A stretch of DNA of 64,000 nucleotides from Ovis canadensis (taxonomy: Eukaryota > Chordata > Mammalia > Artiodactyla > Bovidae). Position numbers and translations under genes: made by a program. Shown in pieces: positions 1 through 11,446 of this stretch (positions are counted from its first letter, which is position 1; each line of letters opens with the position of its first letter). Location of the stretch: NCBI RefSeq assembly GCF_042477335.2, contig NC_091251.1, forward strand, positions 89,853,501-89,917,500, written 5' to 3'. The notes under the pieces were generated by a model. The model was given only the letters and a program-made list of their open reading frames with translations, searched no databases and was not told the origin of the DNA.

Positions 1-267
1 GTCTATTTTCAGTTTGTATCTGTCTTTGCACAGTTGAGATTCACAGTGCCCAACTGATTTACACTTGTGCTTGATCTGTAGAGGAAACTAGGTCATTTGT
101 CTGTAGAATCTCTCAGCTTGGATTTGCCATCTCTCAGATGGCATCCGGTAGCATTCTGTGACATGTTCTTTGTCCTCTGTATTTCCTGTCAACTGGTTAC
201 TGAATCTAGATTCTTGGTCAAATTCAGGTCCAGCTTTTTGGTTTTTTTCCTGGCAGTTCTGCTTCTT

Positions 268-458
268 GTGCTCAGTCACATGTGACTCTTTGCGGGGCCA
301 TGGACTGTAGCCCACCAGACTCCTCTGCCCATGGAATTTCCCAGGCAAGAGTACTGGAGTGGGTAGCCATTTCCTTCTCCAGAGGATCTTCCCAACCCAG
401 GGATCAAACCCAGGTCTCCTGCATTGCAGGCAGATTCTTTACCATTTGAGCCACCAGG
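268..458 (-). mobile_element. Bov-A/Bov-tA SINE
   Basis: Typical reverse SINE body (ccatggactgtagcccacca, caggcaagagtactggagtg, gatcttcccaacccagggat). Confidence 0.9.
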
Positions 459-550
459 TGACATGTTTTCATTCAAAGTGATGTCATCAGTCATGAATAC
501 TCGTAGAGCCTTTAACTTGTTGAATTGAGCCATTAACTCATTCCTGTGTT

Positions 551-1151
551 TATTTTTTGGGGCTCCAAAATCACTGCAGATGGTGATTGCAGCCATGAAA
601 TTAAAAGACGCTTACTCCTTGGAAGGAAAGTTATGACCAACCTAGATAGTATATTCAAAAGCAGAGACATTACTTTGCCGACTAAGGTCCATCTAGTCAA
701 GGCTATGGTTTATCCAGTAGTCATGTATGGATGTGAGAGTTGGACTGTGAAGAAGGCTGAGCGCCGAAGAATTGATGCTTTTGAACTGTGGTGTTGGAGA
801 AGACTCTTGAGAGTCCCTTGAACTGCAAGGAGATCCAACCAGTCCATTCTGAAGGAGATCAACCCTGGGATTTCTTTGGAAGGAATGATGCTAAAGCTGA
901 AACTCCAGTACTTTGGCCACCTCATGAGAAGAGTTGACTCATTGGAAAAGACTCTGATGCTGGGAGGGATTGGGGGCAGGAGGAGAAGGGGACGACAGAG
1001 GATGAGATGGCTGGATGGCATCACGGACTCGATGGACGCGAGTCTGAGTGAACTCTGGGAGTTGGTGATGGACAGGGAGGCCTGGCATGCTGCGATTCAT
1101 GGGGTTGCAGAGAGTCGGACATGACTGAGCAACTGAACTGAACTGAACTGT
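551..1151 (+). mobile_element. BovB (RTE) LINE, 3' end, copy A
   Basis: Contains the C-terminal part of the BovB reverse-transcriptase frame ([50 protein letters not shown]). It ends in the (AACTG)n-like tail typical of BovB. The frame is broken near 821. Confidence 0.9.
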
Positions 1152-3548
1152 GTATGATCAACAGGATAGTCTCTAACACGCCAATGTCAGTGCATCCAAA
1201 ACTGAACTATCATCTCTACCCCCTTTCCCTGTGCTTTCTTATCTCTGGTGGTAGCAGAACCAGAAAGCTGGAGGGAAACCCTTTCTCCCCCATAGCCCTT
1301 TTAAGTATTGCTGGAATCTTATTAGTTCTCTCCCACCGCCTTGTCTTTATAGCCCCTCTGGTGGCTGCTCTTCTGCAGGCCAGGCAGTTTTCCAGAGGCC
1401 ACCAGATCACCAGATCTACAGTGCAGATTTGATCTGCCCCCTCCTGACTTGAACCTTAGTAGCTCTTACTGCATATAGAACCTGAACCCTGCCTCTTCCC
1501 GCCTCATCTCTCTGCAGTCATCCCTGATGGTCCCTGGGTATTGTTGTGTAAGGTTGAAAGCATTATGTGCCTTTTCTGCTTGGCAAGCCTTTCTCCTTTT
1601 ATTCCTGACTAAAACCTTCAAGATTCAGATACCGACTCTTCTGAGATGCCCTCTTGGCTTATCCTGGGTCTGAGTCAGCACCTTCTCGTGACTCTTCCCA
1701 TCACACCCTGTATATGACAGCATCATCACAATTAGCAGCGGTCTGTGCTTTCCCTGCCTGTCTTCTGACCAGGCTGTGAGCACCCTGAAGGCTACAGTCA
1801 GCACACAGTCAGCTTTTGTTGAAGGAAGAAATGGGGCGAAGCATTCTACCTGTCTTCTGGAACTTCATTCCCGTCGTGACCCATGGGATTTTCCTGGATC
1901 ACAACTTCCTTTCTCTCCAAATGGTTTGCTCCTCAGAAGCCCCCTGGTTTCCCAGATTTTAAAAAAGTATGACAATAGATAATATATCAAATTGATATAT
2001 TATCAGATTATGTATATTAATCTATATATCTGTCGTGTATCAAATTGTTTAATTCTTACAAGGTGTTGGGCTACCAGTTGAATGAACTTAGTCACACTAA
2101 GTGTTGGTAAGCAGCGATGGCCAGTTTTTGCCTCCTTTTTTGAAACATGCTTGGTCTTAATCTAGAACCTGAGTATCCAATGATGACTGTTTCAAGTAAG
2201 ACTGACCTCTAGTTGCTTTAGACGGAAGTGGCATTGTTCCTTTCATATCCAAGACAGTACCGTTCAGAGACCTAGGGGATTACTGTGGTTAGTTTAAATA
2301 ACTTAGTCCTTGAATAAATTTACTTGTCCTCTGTATTAATGAGCAAGCTGGTAGGGAGGGTGTATTCCTGTAATAGATGTAGTAATGCTAAGATTTGATG
2401 AGAAGATAGCATCTTTCTGGCTCCCTCCTCTATTCCAAGAAACCAGAATTACAGAAGAGGAAAAGAAGTAGAAAATGCCTTCCTGTGTGACTGAGAATTG
2501 AGTCACAGTGGGGTGTTGCATTGTGGCTAGGGCTTTTGGAGAATCAGTGTCCCAAGTGAAACTGGCTGTGCCTTTCAATTCTTTTATAGGGAAACTAGAA
2601 AATTTGAACTGTGTGTGAGAGCTGGACTCCTTAGGAGCCATTGTGATGAGAAATCAGTGGGCCTATGTGTATTTGCTACTTCTCACCGAAAACTCTTGTT
2701 CTTCTCAAAATGACATAATCATACTACAAACAAGTTTGGGGAAGTCTTAAATTACACCATCTGTTGTGAGAAAAGGGTAGGGTGGAGAGAAAAACCACAA
2801 AGATGCCTCATCAAGTTGAACTAATACAATGTGACCCTTAGTGTGTGTAGGCTTTTCCTTGTCTCCTTATTTTAACTAACAACTGTGTGAGAGTGGGACA
2901 CACTTAGAGACTGAACTTGGTTAGAGATCTTGACTCTTCTGAGGGGGGTCAGGGGCCAGAGGACAGTGATTCTTTCCTTTGCATCTGTTGTGACCACATG
3001 AACCATCCTGGCCACCTGGTCTCCACGCACTGTGCTTTAGAATAGTGTGGAATGTAGTCCGTCTGGTTTGTGGAGCTTCCTCGGGAAACCAACCGGGGGG
3101 CTAGCCCAGGTCTGGGGCAGGGAGCTACACATCTGGACTGGTTCCCTGGCAGAGCCTTAGTAGTCACCCGCCCTTTCAGTCCTTCCTGGAACAAGGTGAA
3201 GCATCAAGAATTTTAAAAAGATAAGACCACATATTCTCAAGAGCACTATTATAGCCCCAGGGATCGTCACTATCTCTTTCTGTGGTTAGATAGTGAAGTA
3301 GCTTGAGGTCTTGTCAGCATGTTAACAACAGATCTTTTTCTCAGAGAAGCTTAACAGTCTTGTTTGGAATGAGGGAAAGTGGTTATGTTGCAGTGACTTG
3401 TGAAGCCAGAGGAACCCTCCTCTTCTCTCTGCCCCTGCCTGTGTTGGAATCAGGCTGCCGTCTGTCCACTGAAGATCTGCCCGAGAAAGCTGAGCTGGCT
3501 GCCTCACCATGGTCTAGAAGTGCCTGGAGGGTTGACATGAGTTGGGTA
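1152..3548. other. ARG2 intron 2, no recognised feature
   Basis: Apart from the palindrome at 1978-2004 I recognise no exon, RNA or clear repeat. About 1600-1720 may be a very old L2-like remnant. Confidence 0.5.
1978..2004. repeat. Perfect AT-rich palindrome
   Basis: Arms gataatatatcaa and ttgatatattatc (13 bp each) are exact reverse complements around a single A. Confidence 0.9.
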
Positions 3549-5629
3549 CAGTTCACTTCAGTTCAGTCGCTCAGTTGTGTCTGACTCTTTGCGACCCCAT
3601 GAACTGCAGCATGCCAGGCCTCCCTGTCCATCACCAACTCCCAGAGTTCACTCAGACTCGCGTCCATCGAGTCCGTGATGCCATCCAGCCATCTCATCCT
3701 CTGTCGTCTCCTTCTCCTCCTGCCCCCAATCCCTCCCAGCATCAGAGTCTTTTCCAATGAGTCAACTCTTCTCATGAGGTGGCCAAAGTACTGGAGTTTC
3801 AGCTTTAGCATCATTCCTTCCAAAGAAATCCCAGGGTTGATCTCCTTCAGAATGGACTGGTTGGATCTCCTTGCAGTTCAAGGGACTCTCAAGAGTCTTC
3901 TCCAACACCACAGTTCAAAAGCATCAATTCTTCGGCGCTCAGCCTTCTTCACAGTCCAACTATCACATCCATCCATGCCCACAGGAAAAACCATAGCCTT
4001 GACTAGATGGACCTTAGTCGGCAAAGTAATGTCTCTGCTTTTGAATATACTGTCTAGGTTGGTCATAACTTTCCTTCCAAGGAGTAAGCGTCTTTTAATT
4101 TCATGGCTGCAATCACCATCTGCATTGATTTTGGAGCCCCCCAAAAATAAAGTCTGACAGTTTCCACTGTTTCCCCATCTATTTCCCATGAAGTGATGGG
4201 ACTGGATACCATGATCTTCGTTTTCTGAATGTTGAGCTTTAAGCCAACTTTTTCGCTCTCCTCTTTCACTTTCATCAAGAGGCTTTTTAGCTCCTCTTCA
4301 CTTTCTGCCATAAGGGTGGTGTCATCTGCATATCTGAGGTTATTGATATTTCTCCCGGCAGTCTTGATTCCAGCTTGTGTTTCCTCCAGTCCAGCGTTTC
4401 TCATGATGTACTCTGCATAGAAGTTAAATAAGCAGGGTGACAATATACAGCCTTGATGCACTCCTTTTCCTATTTGAAACCAGTCTGTTGTTCCATGTCC
4501 AGTTCTAACTGTTGCTTCCTGACCTGCATACAGATTTCTCAAGAGGCAGGTCAGGTGGTCTGGTATTCCCATCTCTTTCAGAATTTTCCAGAGTTTTTTG
4601 TGATCCACACAGTCAAAGGCTTTGGCATAGTCAATAAAGCAGAAATAGATGTTTTTTCTGGAACTCTCTTGCTTTTTCCATGATCCAGCGGATGTTGGCA
4701 ATTTGATCTCTGGTTCCTCTGCCTTTTCTAAAACCAGCTTGAACATCAAGGAGTTCATGGTTCACATATTGCTGAAGCCTGGCTTGGAGAATTTTGAGCA
4801 TTACTTTAGTAGCCTGTGAGATGAGTGCAATTGTGGGGTAGTTTGAGCATTCTTTGGCATTTCCTTTCTTTGGAATTGGAATGAAAACTGACCTTTTCTA
4901 GTCTTGTGGCCACTGCTGAGTTTTCCAAATTTGCTGGCATATTGAGTGCAGCACTTTCACAGCATCATCTTTCAGGATTTGAAACAGCTCAACTGGAATT
5001 CCATCACCTCCACTAGCTTTGTTCGTAGTGATGCTTTCTAAGGCCCACTTGACTTCACTTTCCAAGATGCCTGGCTCTAGATTAGTGATCACATCATCAT
5101 GATTATCTGGGTTGTGAAGATCTTTTTTGTACAGTTCTTCCATGTATTCTTGCCACCTCTTCTTAATATCTTCTGCTTCTGTTAGGTCCATACCATTTCT
5201 GTCCTTTATCGAGCCCATCTTTGCATGAAATGTTCCCTTGGTATCTTTAATTTTCTTGAAGAGATCTTTAGTCTTACCCATTCTGTTGTTTTCCTCTATT
5301 TCTTTGCATTGATCGCTGAAGAAGGCTTTCTTATCTCTTTTTGCTATTCTTTGGAACTCTGCATTCAGATGCTTATATCTTTCCTTTTCTCCTTTGCTTT
5401 TCGCCTCTTCTTTTCACAGCTATTTGTAAGGCCTCCCCAGACAGCCATTTTGCTTTTTTGCATTTCTTTTCCATGGGAATGGTCTTGGTTCCTGTCTCCT
5501 GTACAATGTCAGGAACCTCATTCCATAGTTCATCAGGCACTCTATCAGATCTAGGCCCTTAAATCTATTTCTCACTTCCACTGTATAATCATAAGGGATT
5601 TGATTTAGATCATACCTGAATGGTCTAGC
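3549..5629 (-). mobile_element. BovB LINE, 5'-truncated, copy B
   Basis: About 2.1 kb in reverse orientation. The frame at 4063-4758 (231 codons) holds the reverse-transcriptase core [24 protein letters not shown] and the catalytic [13 protein letters not shown] further frame at 4898-5281 holds upstream RT sequence. Frameshifts separate them, so the copy is inactive. Confidence 0.92.
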
Positions 5630-6325
5630 AGGTTGGGTACAGAGGGGCATGCATTACTCAGCCTATTCTCAGCAGGTGATGCCCTGTTCTTCTTTGGCAA
5701 GATGTTCATATGTAGCTAGAAAACCAATTAGCAGGAAACAATATAAATATGAATATAATATAATATAAATGGTGTTGCAAGTCATCTCTTGTTACATGTC
5801 TTGAGCCAAACTTTCAAGCTTGTTTTGTGTTGGGGTTTTTTATACCAGGATCATAGTCACACACAGATACCAGGATCTAGTAACACCACGTCTGTATCAG
5901 CTGATCTTGAGATTAAGTCCGGTATGTGTTAGGTGGACATGTCTGAAGTGACCAGCCTGGATGCTGGGATTAACCTTCCATCCTCGAGCGCCCTGTTCCA
6001 CTCTCCCTGGCCTTCCTCAGCTGTGGTCTTAGAGTAGCATTGTAACTTTTTTCAATAAGTTGGTCTTCTAGGTACAACTTTGAGGTTCTAAGAATTAGCA
6101 GGTGCAGTCCTTTTAAAATACCAGGAATTCCCTTTCTGTGGGATGAAATCTGCCATGTACAATATATGAATCTGTAACTTTAAGAGCCACCAGTGTTCTC
6201 TTGGCACCAAATGAGAACTCAGTCTTTGTTTTTCTGCGCGTTTCACTGACTCATTATTTCTGACAAATCATAAGCACTCATCCTGTTCAAGGACAGTTCA
6301 AAAAACTGTTCACTAATGGACACTC

Positions 6326-6530
6326 GGGCTTCCCAGGTGGCTCATCTACCTGCCAAGCAGGAGACATGGGTTCAATTCCTGGGTTGGGAAGATCCCCTGG
6401 AGACGAAATGGCAGTCCATTCCAGTATTCTTGCCTGGGAAATCCTGGACAGAGGAGCCTGGCGGGTTACAGCCCATGGGGTCGCTAAGAGTTGGACACCA
6501 TTTAGCGACTAAACAACAGCACAACAACAG
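6326..6530 (+). mobile_element. Bov-tA SINE
   Basis: tRNA-like head (gggcttcccaggtggctca), Bov-A body and an A/C-rich tail (aaacaacagcacaacaacag). It lies just upstream of the solo LTR. Confidence 0.9.
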
Positions 6531-6599
6531 ACTCTTAGCTTTACTCCAAGTCTAATATTCTGCCAATAGGCTCCCTGTGGCTTGCCATACTCACCCATG

Positions 6600-7765
6600 T
6601 GCTGGGAGCCAGCGTGAGGAATTCCACCCGTGACAAGGTCATGCGGCAAGAGCTCTGATGGCAAGGCTAGTCAGACCTCAGGTTTTCCCCCTGGAATTTC
6701 CTGAGCATCCACCCCCCAAAAAATAAGAATCTGCCTGCTTTTCCACTCTTCTGACATTCTCTGGAAAAAGTCAATTCAGGGCTTTAGTCTTCTGCATTTG
6801 AAACTGTGTTTCAATCCAAAAACCCCTCTGATGGCTTTCTAGCCTGCCTGCAGGAATCGTACTGCTGCGCATGTGATTGTTTGAGGCCTCCTGACCGCAG
6901 GAGGCACAGGAAGCTTAAAACATCCTAGGAATGTAGAGGCTTCAAAATCATTAGAATAGGACTGATTAAAAGTTTCATTTGTTGAGCCAATACTTGCTGC
7001 CAAATTTTCATATCCTTTATTTTTAAGACATAGTTGGTATATAGAAAAACAAGTAGTAGACCTGGTATTAGCAACATTAGATCTTTGAGTTAAGTACTTT
7101 CTTTGTTATAACCCACTGCACCTTTGTTCTATAGAGATGTAACTTTAATGCTTTAAGGAGATGTAGATTAAAGAAAAACATTTCAGGGGAAACGAAATTA
7201 ACATTCATTAAGGAAGAGAGCCAAAAAGTGTTAACAAGCCTCTTGGCCAGAAGATAATGTAAATCACCTGAGACCTTTTGTATACAAAAAGATGAAAGAG
7301 TCTGGACTGCTAATGCTACATAATTTTGTATTACCCATTGATCTCTATGTATAATCAAAAGTATAAAAGGCCTTGAAGGACAATAGAAGGAGAGCCAGTT
7401 GCTAGACTGGTTTCCCCCGTGTCTCCTCTTTACTCTAATTTCAGGCTGAATTCCCATCTGGGGCGTGGAGGCTCACTATGTCTACTTACTTGTCCCGGCT
7501 TTTAAGATCCGTAAGAGAGCCCAAGGCGGGGCACTCCAATATTCAAACAGGCGCCAGCGGCCTAACGTAGATAGTGCAAGCTCCTTGTCTGGAACTTTAT
7601 TGGTTTTCTACGTAACCCAAGTTAATCAGCCTCTTCTCTCCACTTAATCTTCCTACTACACTACTTCTTCCTAATCTAATCTTATATTAATAAATAAATA
7701 AGTTTTCCTCGCCGACTCCGTCCACCCTTCGAATTCCCTGGATCCACCGGGGCTGGAACCCGGCA
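6600..7765 (+). mobile_element. Solo LTR of a class II (ERVK-type) endogenous retrovirus
   Basis: The element begins TGCTGGGAGCC and ends CCCGGCA, short inverted ends with TG...CA. It is flanked by cccatg (6594-6599) and ctcatg (7766-7771), a 6-bp target duplication with one mismatch. A TATA box lies at 7362-7369 and AATAAA signals at 7689-7698, giving the U3-R-U5 order on the plus strand. No gag, pol or env sequence adjoins, so this is a solo LTR from LTR-LTR recombination. Confidence 0.75.
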
Positions 7766-7771
7766 CTCATG

Positions 7772-9502
7772 TGTCAACCCACTTGACCCATCTCTCATGA
7801 CTTGCTGGAGGCCTTGGGAGCAGCTAAAGCTACCTATAAGTACAAGCAGAGCAGCAGAGAGAATGGGGTGCCCTTTTGCTGTAGAAATGCCTGCTCACTC
7901 ATAATATTCTTATCTGATCTCTAACCAAAGGAGCAGTCAGGCATGCTCTGAACTTTAGGTGCCCTTTACCTCTGCTGAATTTCTTCTGCAGTATGTGGGT
8001 GATGATACCAGCAGAGGAAGTAGTGAGGATTAGCAGCTCTCCGTAAAGCATCTAGCCAGCACTACATGGTAGGCACAGAGAGACAAGTTTTGTTCCTTTC
8101 CCTTGTTTCCTGTCACTGGTTTCTTTCAGGGATTCACTGGTGATGCGGGCCCTGAAATAGAAGTGCTGTTCGCAGACATTACTAAGGTCAGATAGGGCTC
8201 TTTCCATTTCTTCCGGTTGCATCATTCTGTGGATGCACTTGTATTCTCGTTCCACTCCGATGGAACCTGAGAGGTTTATCAAGGCCAAAGGTAACATCTA
8301 GGCCTAAAAGATCAGAGTAGTAGTCAGTGTATTTTTATTTCCAGCACTGGGGAAAGAAGCAATGAGGCAGTGCCAGTATATATAGGGCTTGACTTTTTTC
8401 CCCGCTGCAAATGAAAAATGAGAGCCCTTTCCAGTTGGTTCCAGATCTATTTGATATGAGAGCTTCCTTGGAAGTTTCGGGTTTATTTCATCTTACAGTA
8501 CCTTCTAAAAGAGGAAAGAGCAGCAATGGAATATTGTGTCTCTTCCAATTTAGACTTGCAGATGAGTTGACCTGAAGCACAAAAGATTTGAGAAGAGAGA
8601 GCTCCCTCCAGCATGGTAGCTATTCCATGTTCTAATATGCAGTTTTCACTATTATTCCAAGATTCATTGAAATTGGTGAGACCATTTCTTGTTTTTTGAA
8701 CCAGAAAATTTGCCATTAGCACTCTAAGTAATTGCTTTAACTTTATTCAGTTCATCCTGCTCTTAACAAAAAAAATTAACCTCCCATCAACCTTTCTACA
8801 CCTCAAAAAACAGCCTATGGGTCATAATTTATGTTCCCTATAACCTCATATTGCTTAGCTCCAATATGCAGACATCTCATTCTTATTAAATTGTTCAGCT
8901 GTTTCCAAACAAGGCATACATTTCTTCTTTCAGGTCCTCATTTTCTTTAGAAACCAATCTTAGGCTCTGTTCCACTAGTCCTTTGGGTGTTACAATGCTG
9001 CTGGTGCAGTAGGCATTATAGGAGAAAGCTGCATCAGGATGGCATGGTCCCCTCACTGATTCAGCTCTGCAATGAACTAGAACAGTTAAGATCAGCAACA
9101 TAAGCTTTCACATTTTGAGTTCTTAATCACTTAAAGATAATGGTAGTGGAATTAGAAAGTATTCACTGTGGCACAGATTTAGCTATCTGCCAGAATCCAG
9201 TCTCATCCTCTTCTGGATGTGAAAACCTCATTTGCTGGCCAGTGCCATCCGAGCAGGAATGATGTGCCACTTCTAGGCTGGGCTTTTAAAAGCAGAGGTG
9301 TGCCTTCTTAGCGCCTTCTCCCTCTCCACCTGCCTTGAACCTGGGGAGACTTAACCTTAGCCATATAAGATGACAAGCTCCGAAGTGTGGTAGACCCAGG
9401 AGCCAGGAGGAGTCTGGTTTCTGAATCATATAGAGGAAAGCTGCTTGCTGACCTAGAATACCGAACCCTGGATACTTAAATGAACAAGAAACCAATCTAA
9501 CA
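7772..9502. other. ARG2 intron 2 stretch with reverse-strand exon-like frames
   Basis: Three reverse-strand frames (8895-9101, 8483-8722, 8052-8297) look somewhat protein-like. The first starts with a hydrophobic MLLILTVLVHC segment, and AG acceptor-like sites sit inside them. I recognise no family and cannot connect them in frame, so I do not call a gene. Confidence 0.2.
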
Positions 9503-9611
9503 TGTGTATGTATGGCTGAGTCCCTTCATTGTACACCTGAAACGATCACAACATTGTTAATCGACTATACCCCAATACTAAATGTTTTGGGTGTTAAAAA
9601 AATCTATAAAA
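9503..9611 (+). mobile_element. L1 3'-end fragment
   Basis: The stretch cattgtacacctgaaacgat, then an AT-rich tail, matches artiodactyl L1 3' UTR ends. The U6-BovB chimera inserted right after it. Confidence 0.65.
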
Positions 9612-9624
9612 AAAGAATATTATG

Positions 9625-9719
9625 GTGCTTGCTTCAGCAGCACATATACTAAAAAACTGGAACAATTCAGAGATTAGCACAGTCCGTATGCAAGGATGAT
9701 GTGCAAATTTGTGAAGTGT
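9625..9719 (+). pseudogene. U6 snRNA pseudogene, 5' half of a U6-BovB chimera
   Basis: The sequence begins exactly at U6 nucleotide 1 (GTGCTTGCTTCAGCAGCACA) and follows the U6 RNA with scattered substitutions and a small deletion through GCAAATTTGTGAAG. It stops about 12 bases short of the U6 end, where it switches to BovB sequence. There is no U6 promoter (PSE/TATA) upstream, only an L1 3' remnant, so this is a retrocopy and not an expressed gene. Confidence 0.85.
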
Positions 9720-9957
9720 CTGGCCACCTGATGTGAAGAGCTGACTCATTTGAAAAGACCTTGATGCTGGGAAAGATTGAGGACAGGAGGAGAAGAGGAT
9801 GACAGAGGATGAGATGGTTGGATGGCATCACCCACTCGATAGACATGGGTTTGGGTGGACTCCGGGATTTGGTGATGGACAGGGAGGCCTGGCGTGCTGC
9901 GGTTCATGGGGTCGCAGAGTTGGACATGACTGAGCAACTGAACTGAACTGAACTGAA
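9720..9957 (+). mobile_element. BovB LINE 3' end joined to the U6 copy
   Basis: The last 240 bases of BovB (tggccacct through the AACTGAACTGAACTGAA tail) directly follow the U6 copy. The imperfect direct repeats aaagaatattatg (9612-9624) and aaagaataccatg (9968-9980) flank the U6-BovB pair as one unit (11 of 13 identical). Confidence 0.85.
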
Positions 9958-9980
9958 AAAACAAAACAAAGAATACCATG

Positions 9981-11043
9981 GATTTTGTTTAGGCATAAAG
10001 GTCTACAAGGACAGAGTAGTCAAACTTGAGGAATGGGATAAGGGACTCTCACCATTCGATTTTACAAAAATTTCCATTGTCAATTAGGAAGGAAAACAAC
10101 AATAAAATAACAAAATTTTCTGGCACAAAATTCACTTGTTGTAAAAGCCCATCCTTGTCTACCCGATCCTCCCTGAGTTTCCTTTCACTTCTTTAGCATT
10201 CACTGTCTCTGGTCCTTACTTGGACCTTATTGTGGAAATCCAGGAGCAGAGTTGGGAGTCATACAGGGTGGGCCACTCAGTCAGGGCCCTCAAGGTATTA
10301 ATCCCTTCAAGGGGACTGGTCCTCAGCTTTGTGGATCCAGAACAGAAGTCTTAAAGTGTGCAGCAGAGTTTATCAGACTTTCACACCCAGAGACTGATGC
10401 TAACCATGATGTATAAACCCAAATGCCCATCTGTGCGTAATTATAGTGAGCAACGGTCCTTCTGACATCCACTGTCAGAAGAGGAAGTCCTCTTGCTGGT
10501 ATGAGGGCTGCTGGGAAACTGAGTAAGCAGAAGGCTGTTTCGGAAGCAAGGAATTGGAACCCACCATCCAGCCTGTGAATTAATCTGGTGATTCACTCCA
10601 CAGTTACACGTTTAATGACCAAAATCCTTTTATGAAATTCAGTCTCTCTGTCATGCAGAGTGTTGCTTTTAAGACTGCCCGATTCTCTTAAGGTTCCTTT
10701 TTAGGCTTTCTGAAGCTTTATTCTGATAAGTAAACAATAGTGAGCCAAGTTAGTACTGTTTCTGTCGCACTTATCAAAGCCTACATCCTATATTCCATGA
10801 TTGGACTTGAGTGTTCCTCAGGTTCTGTCACTTAACCACCAGGCTGATCACTTTAGTTCTTTTATTTCTTATTGGTTATGGGGAGGACTAAATGAGTTAG
10901 TCTTCAAAAATTAATATTAGCATGATTAACTTAGATTATAAACCCTTTCTAATTATACACTTATCATAAAACACCTAGGAAGAGCCTAAATGCTTGAGAT
11001 GGTTTAAGGAGATGCTGAGATAAACATGGATAGGGAAGTTAAA
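9981..11043. other. ARG2 intron 2, unannotated
   Basis: I see no repeat family, exon or RNA here. The smaller gaps 5630-6325, 13059-13939, 14527-14836, 15387-16593 and 16869-17331 are likewise plain intron. Confidence 0.5.
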
Positions 11044-11280
11044 GGGGCTTCCCAGGTTGTGCTAGTGATAAAGAACCAGCCTGCAAATGCAGGAGACTTA
11101 AGAGACATGGGTTTGATCCCTTCGTTAAGAAGATCCCTTGGAGAGGGGCACGGCAACCCACTCCAATATTCTTGCCTGGAGAATTCCATAAACAGAGGAG
11201 CCTGGCGGACTACAGTCCATAGGGTTGCAAAGAGTCAGACATGACTGAAGTGACTTAGCACTGGAGCACTGGAGCACTGG
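11044..11280 (+). mobile_element. Bov-tA SINE with short 9-bp tandem tail
   Basis: Head and Bov-A body, ending in three copies of a ctggagcac-like 9-mer at about 11253-11280. Confidence 0.88.
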
Positions 11281-11446
11281 AAGGAAGATAAAACGTCCAA
11301 GGATAGGCACTGCCATTGACTCTGTCCAGCACAAGACTGCCTTGCAACAGTGGCAGGACCTAATATTAACTTGAAAGTTAAGGCTTCATTTCTCTTAAAT
11401 CCAAACTGTCCTTCCATATTTTGAGATTCAGCAAAGTACATAGTGA

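Noticed and set aside
4063..4758. 231-codon reverse frame as a host gene
   Set aside because: It contains the YADD reverse-transcriptase core of BovB, so it is transposon sequence. The same holds for the frames at 12446-12976, 14810-15370, 21941-22429 and 41504-42100.
9625..9719. Functional U6 snRNA gene
   Set aside because: The 3' end is missing, there are many changes, there is no upstream PSE/TATA, and it is fused to BovB inside a target duplication.
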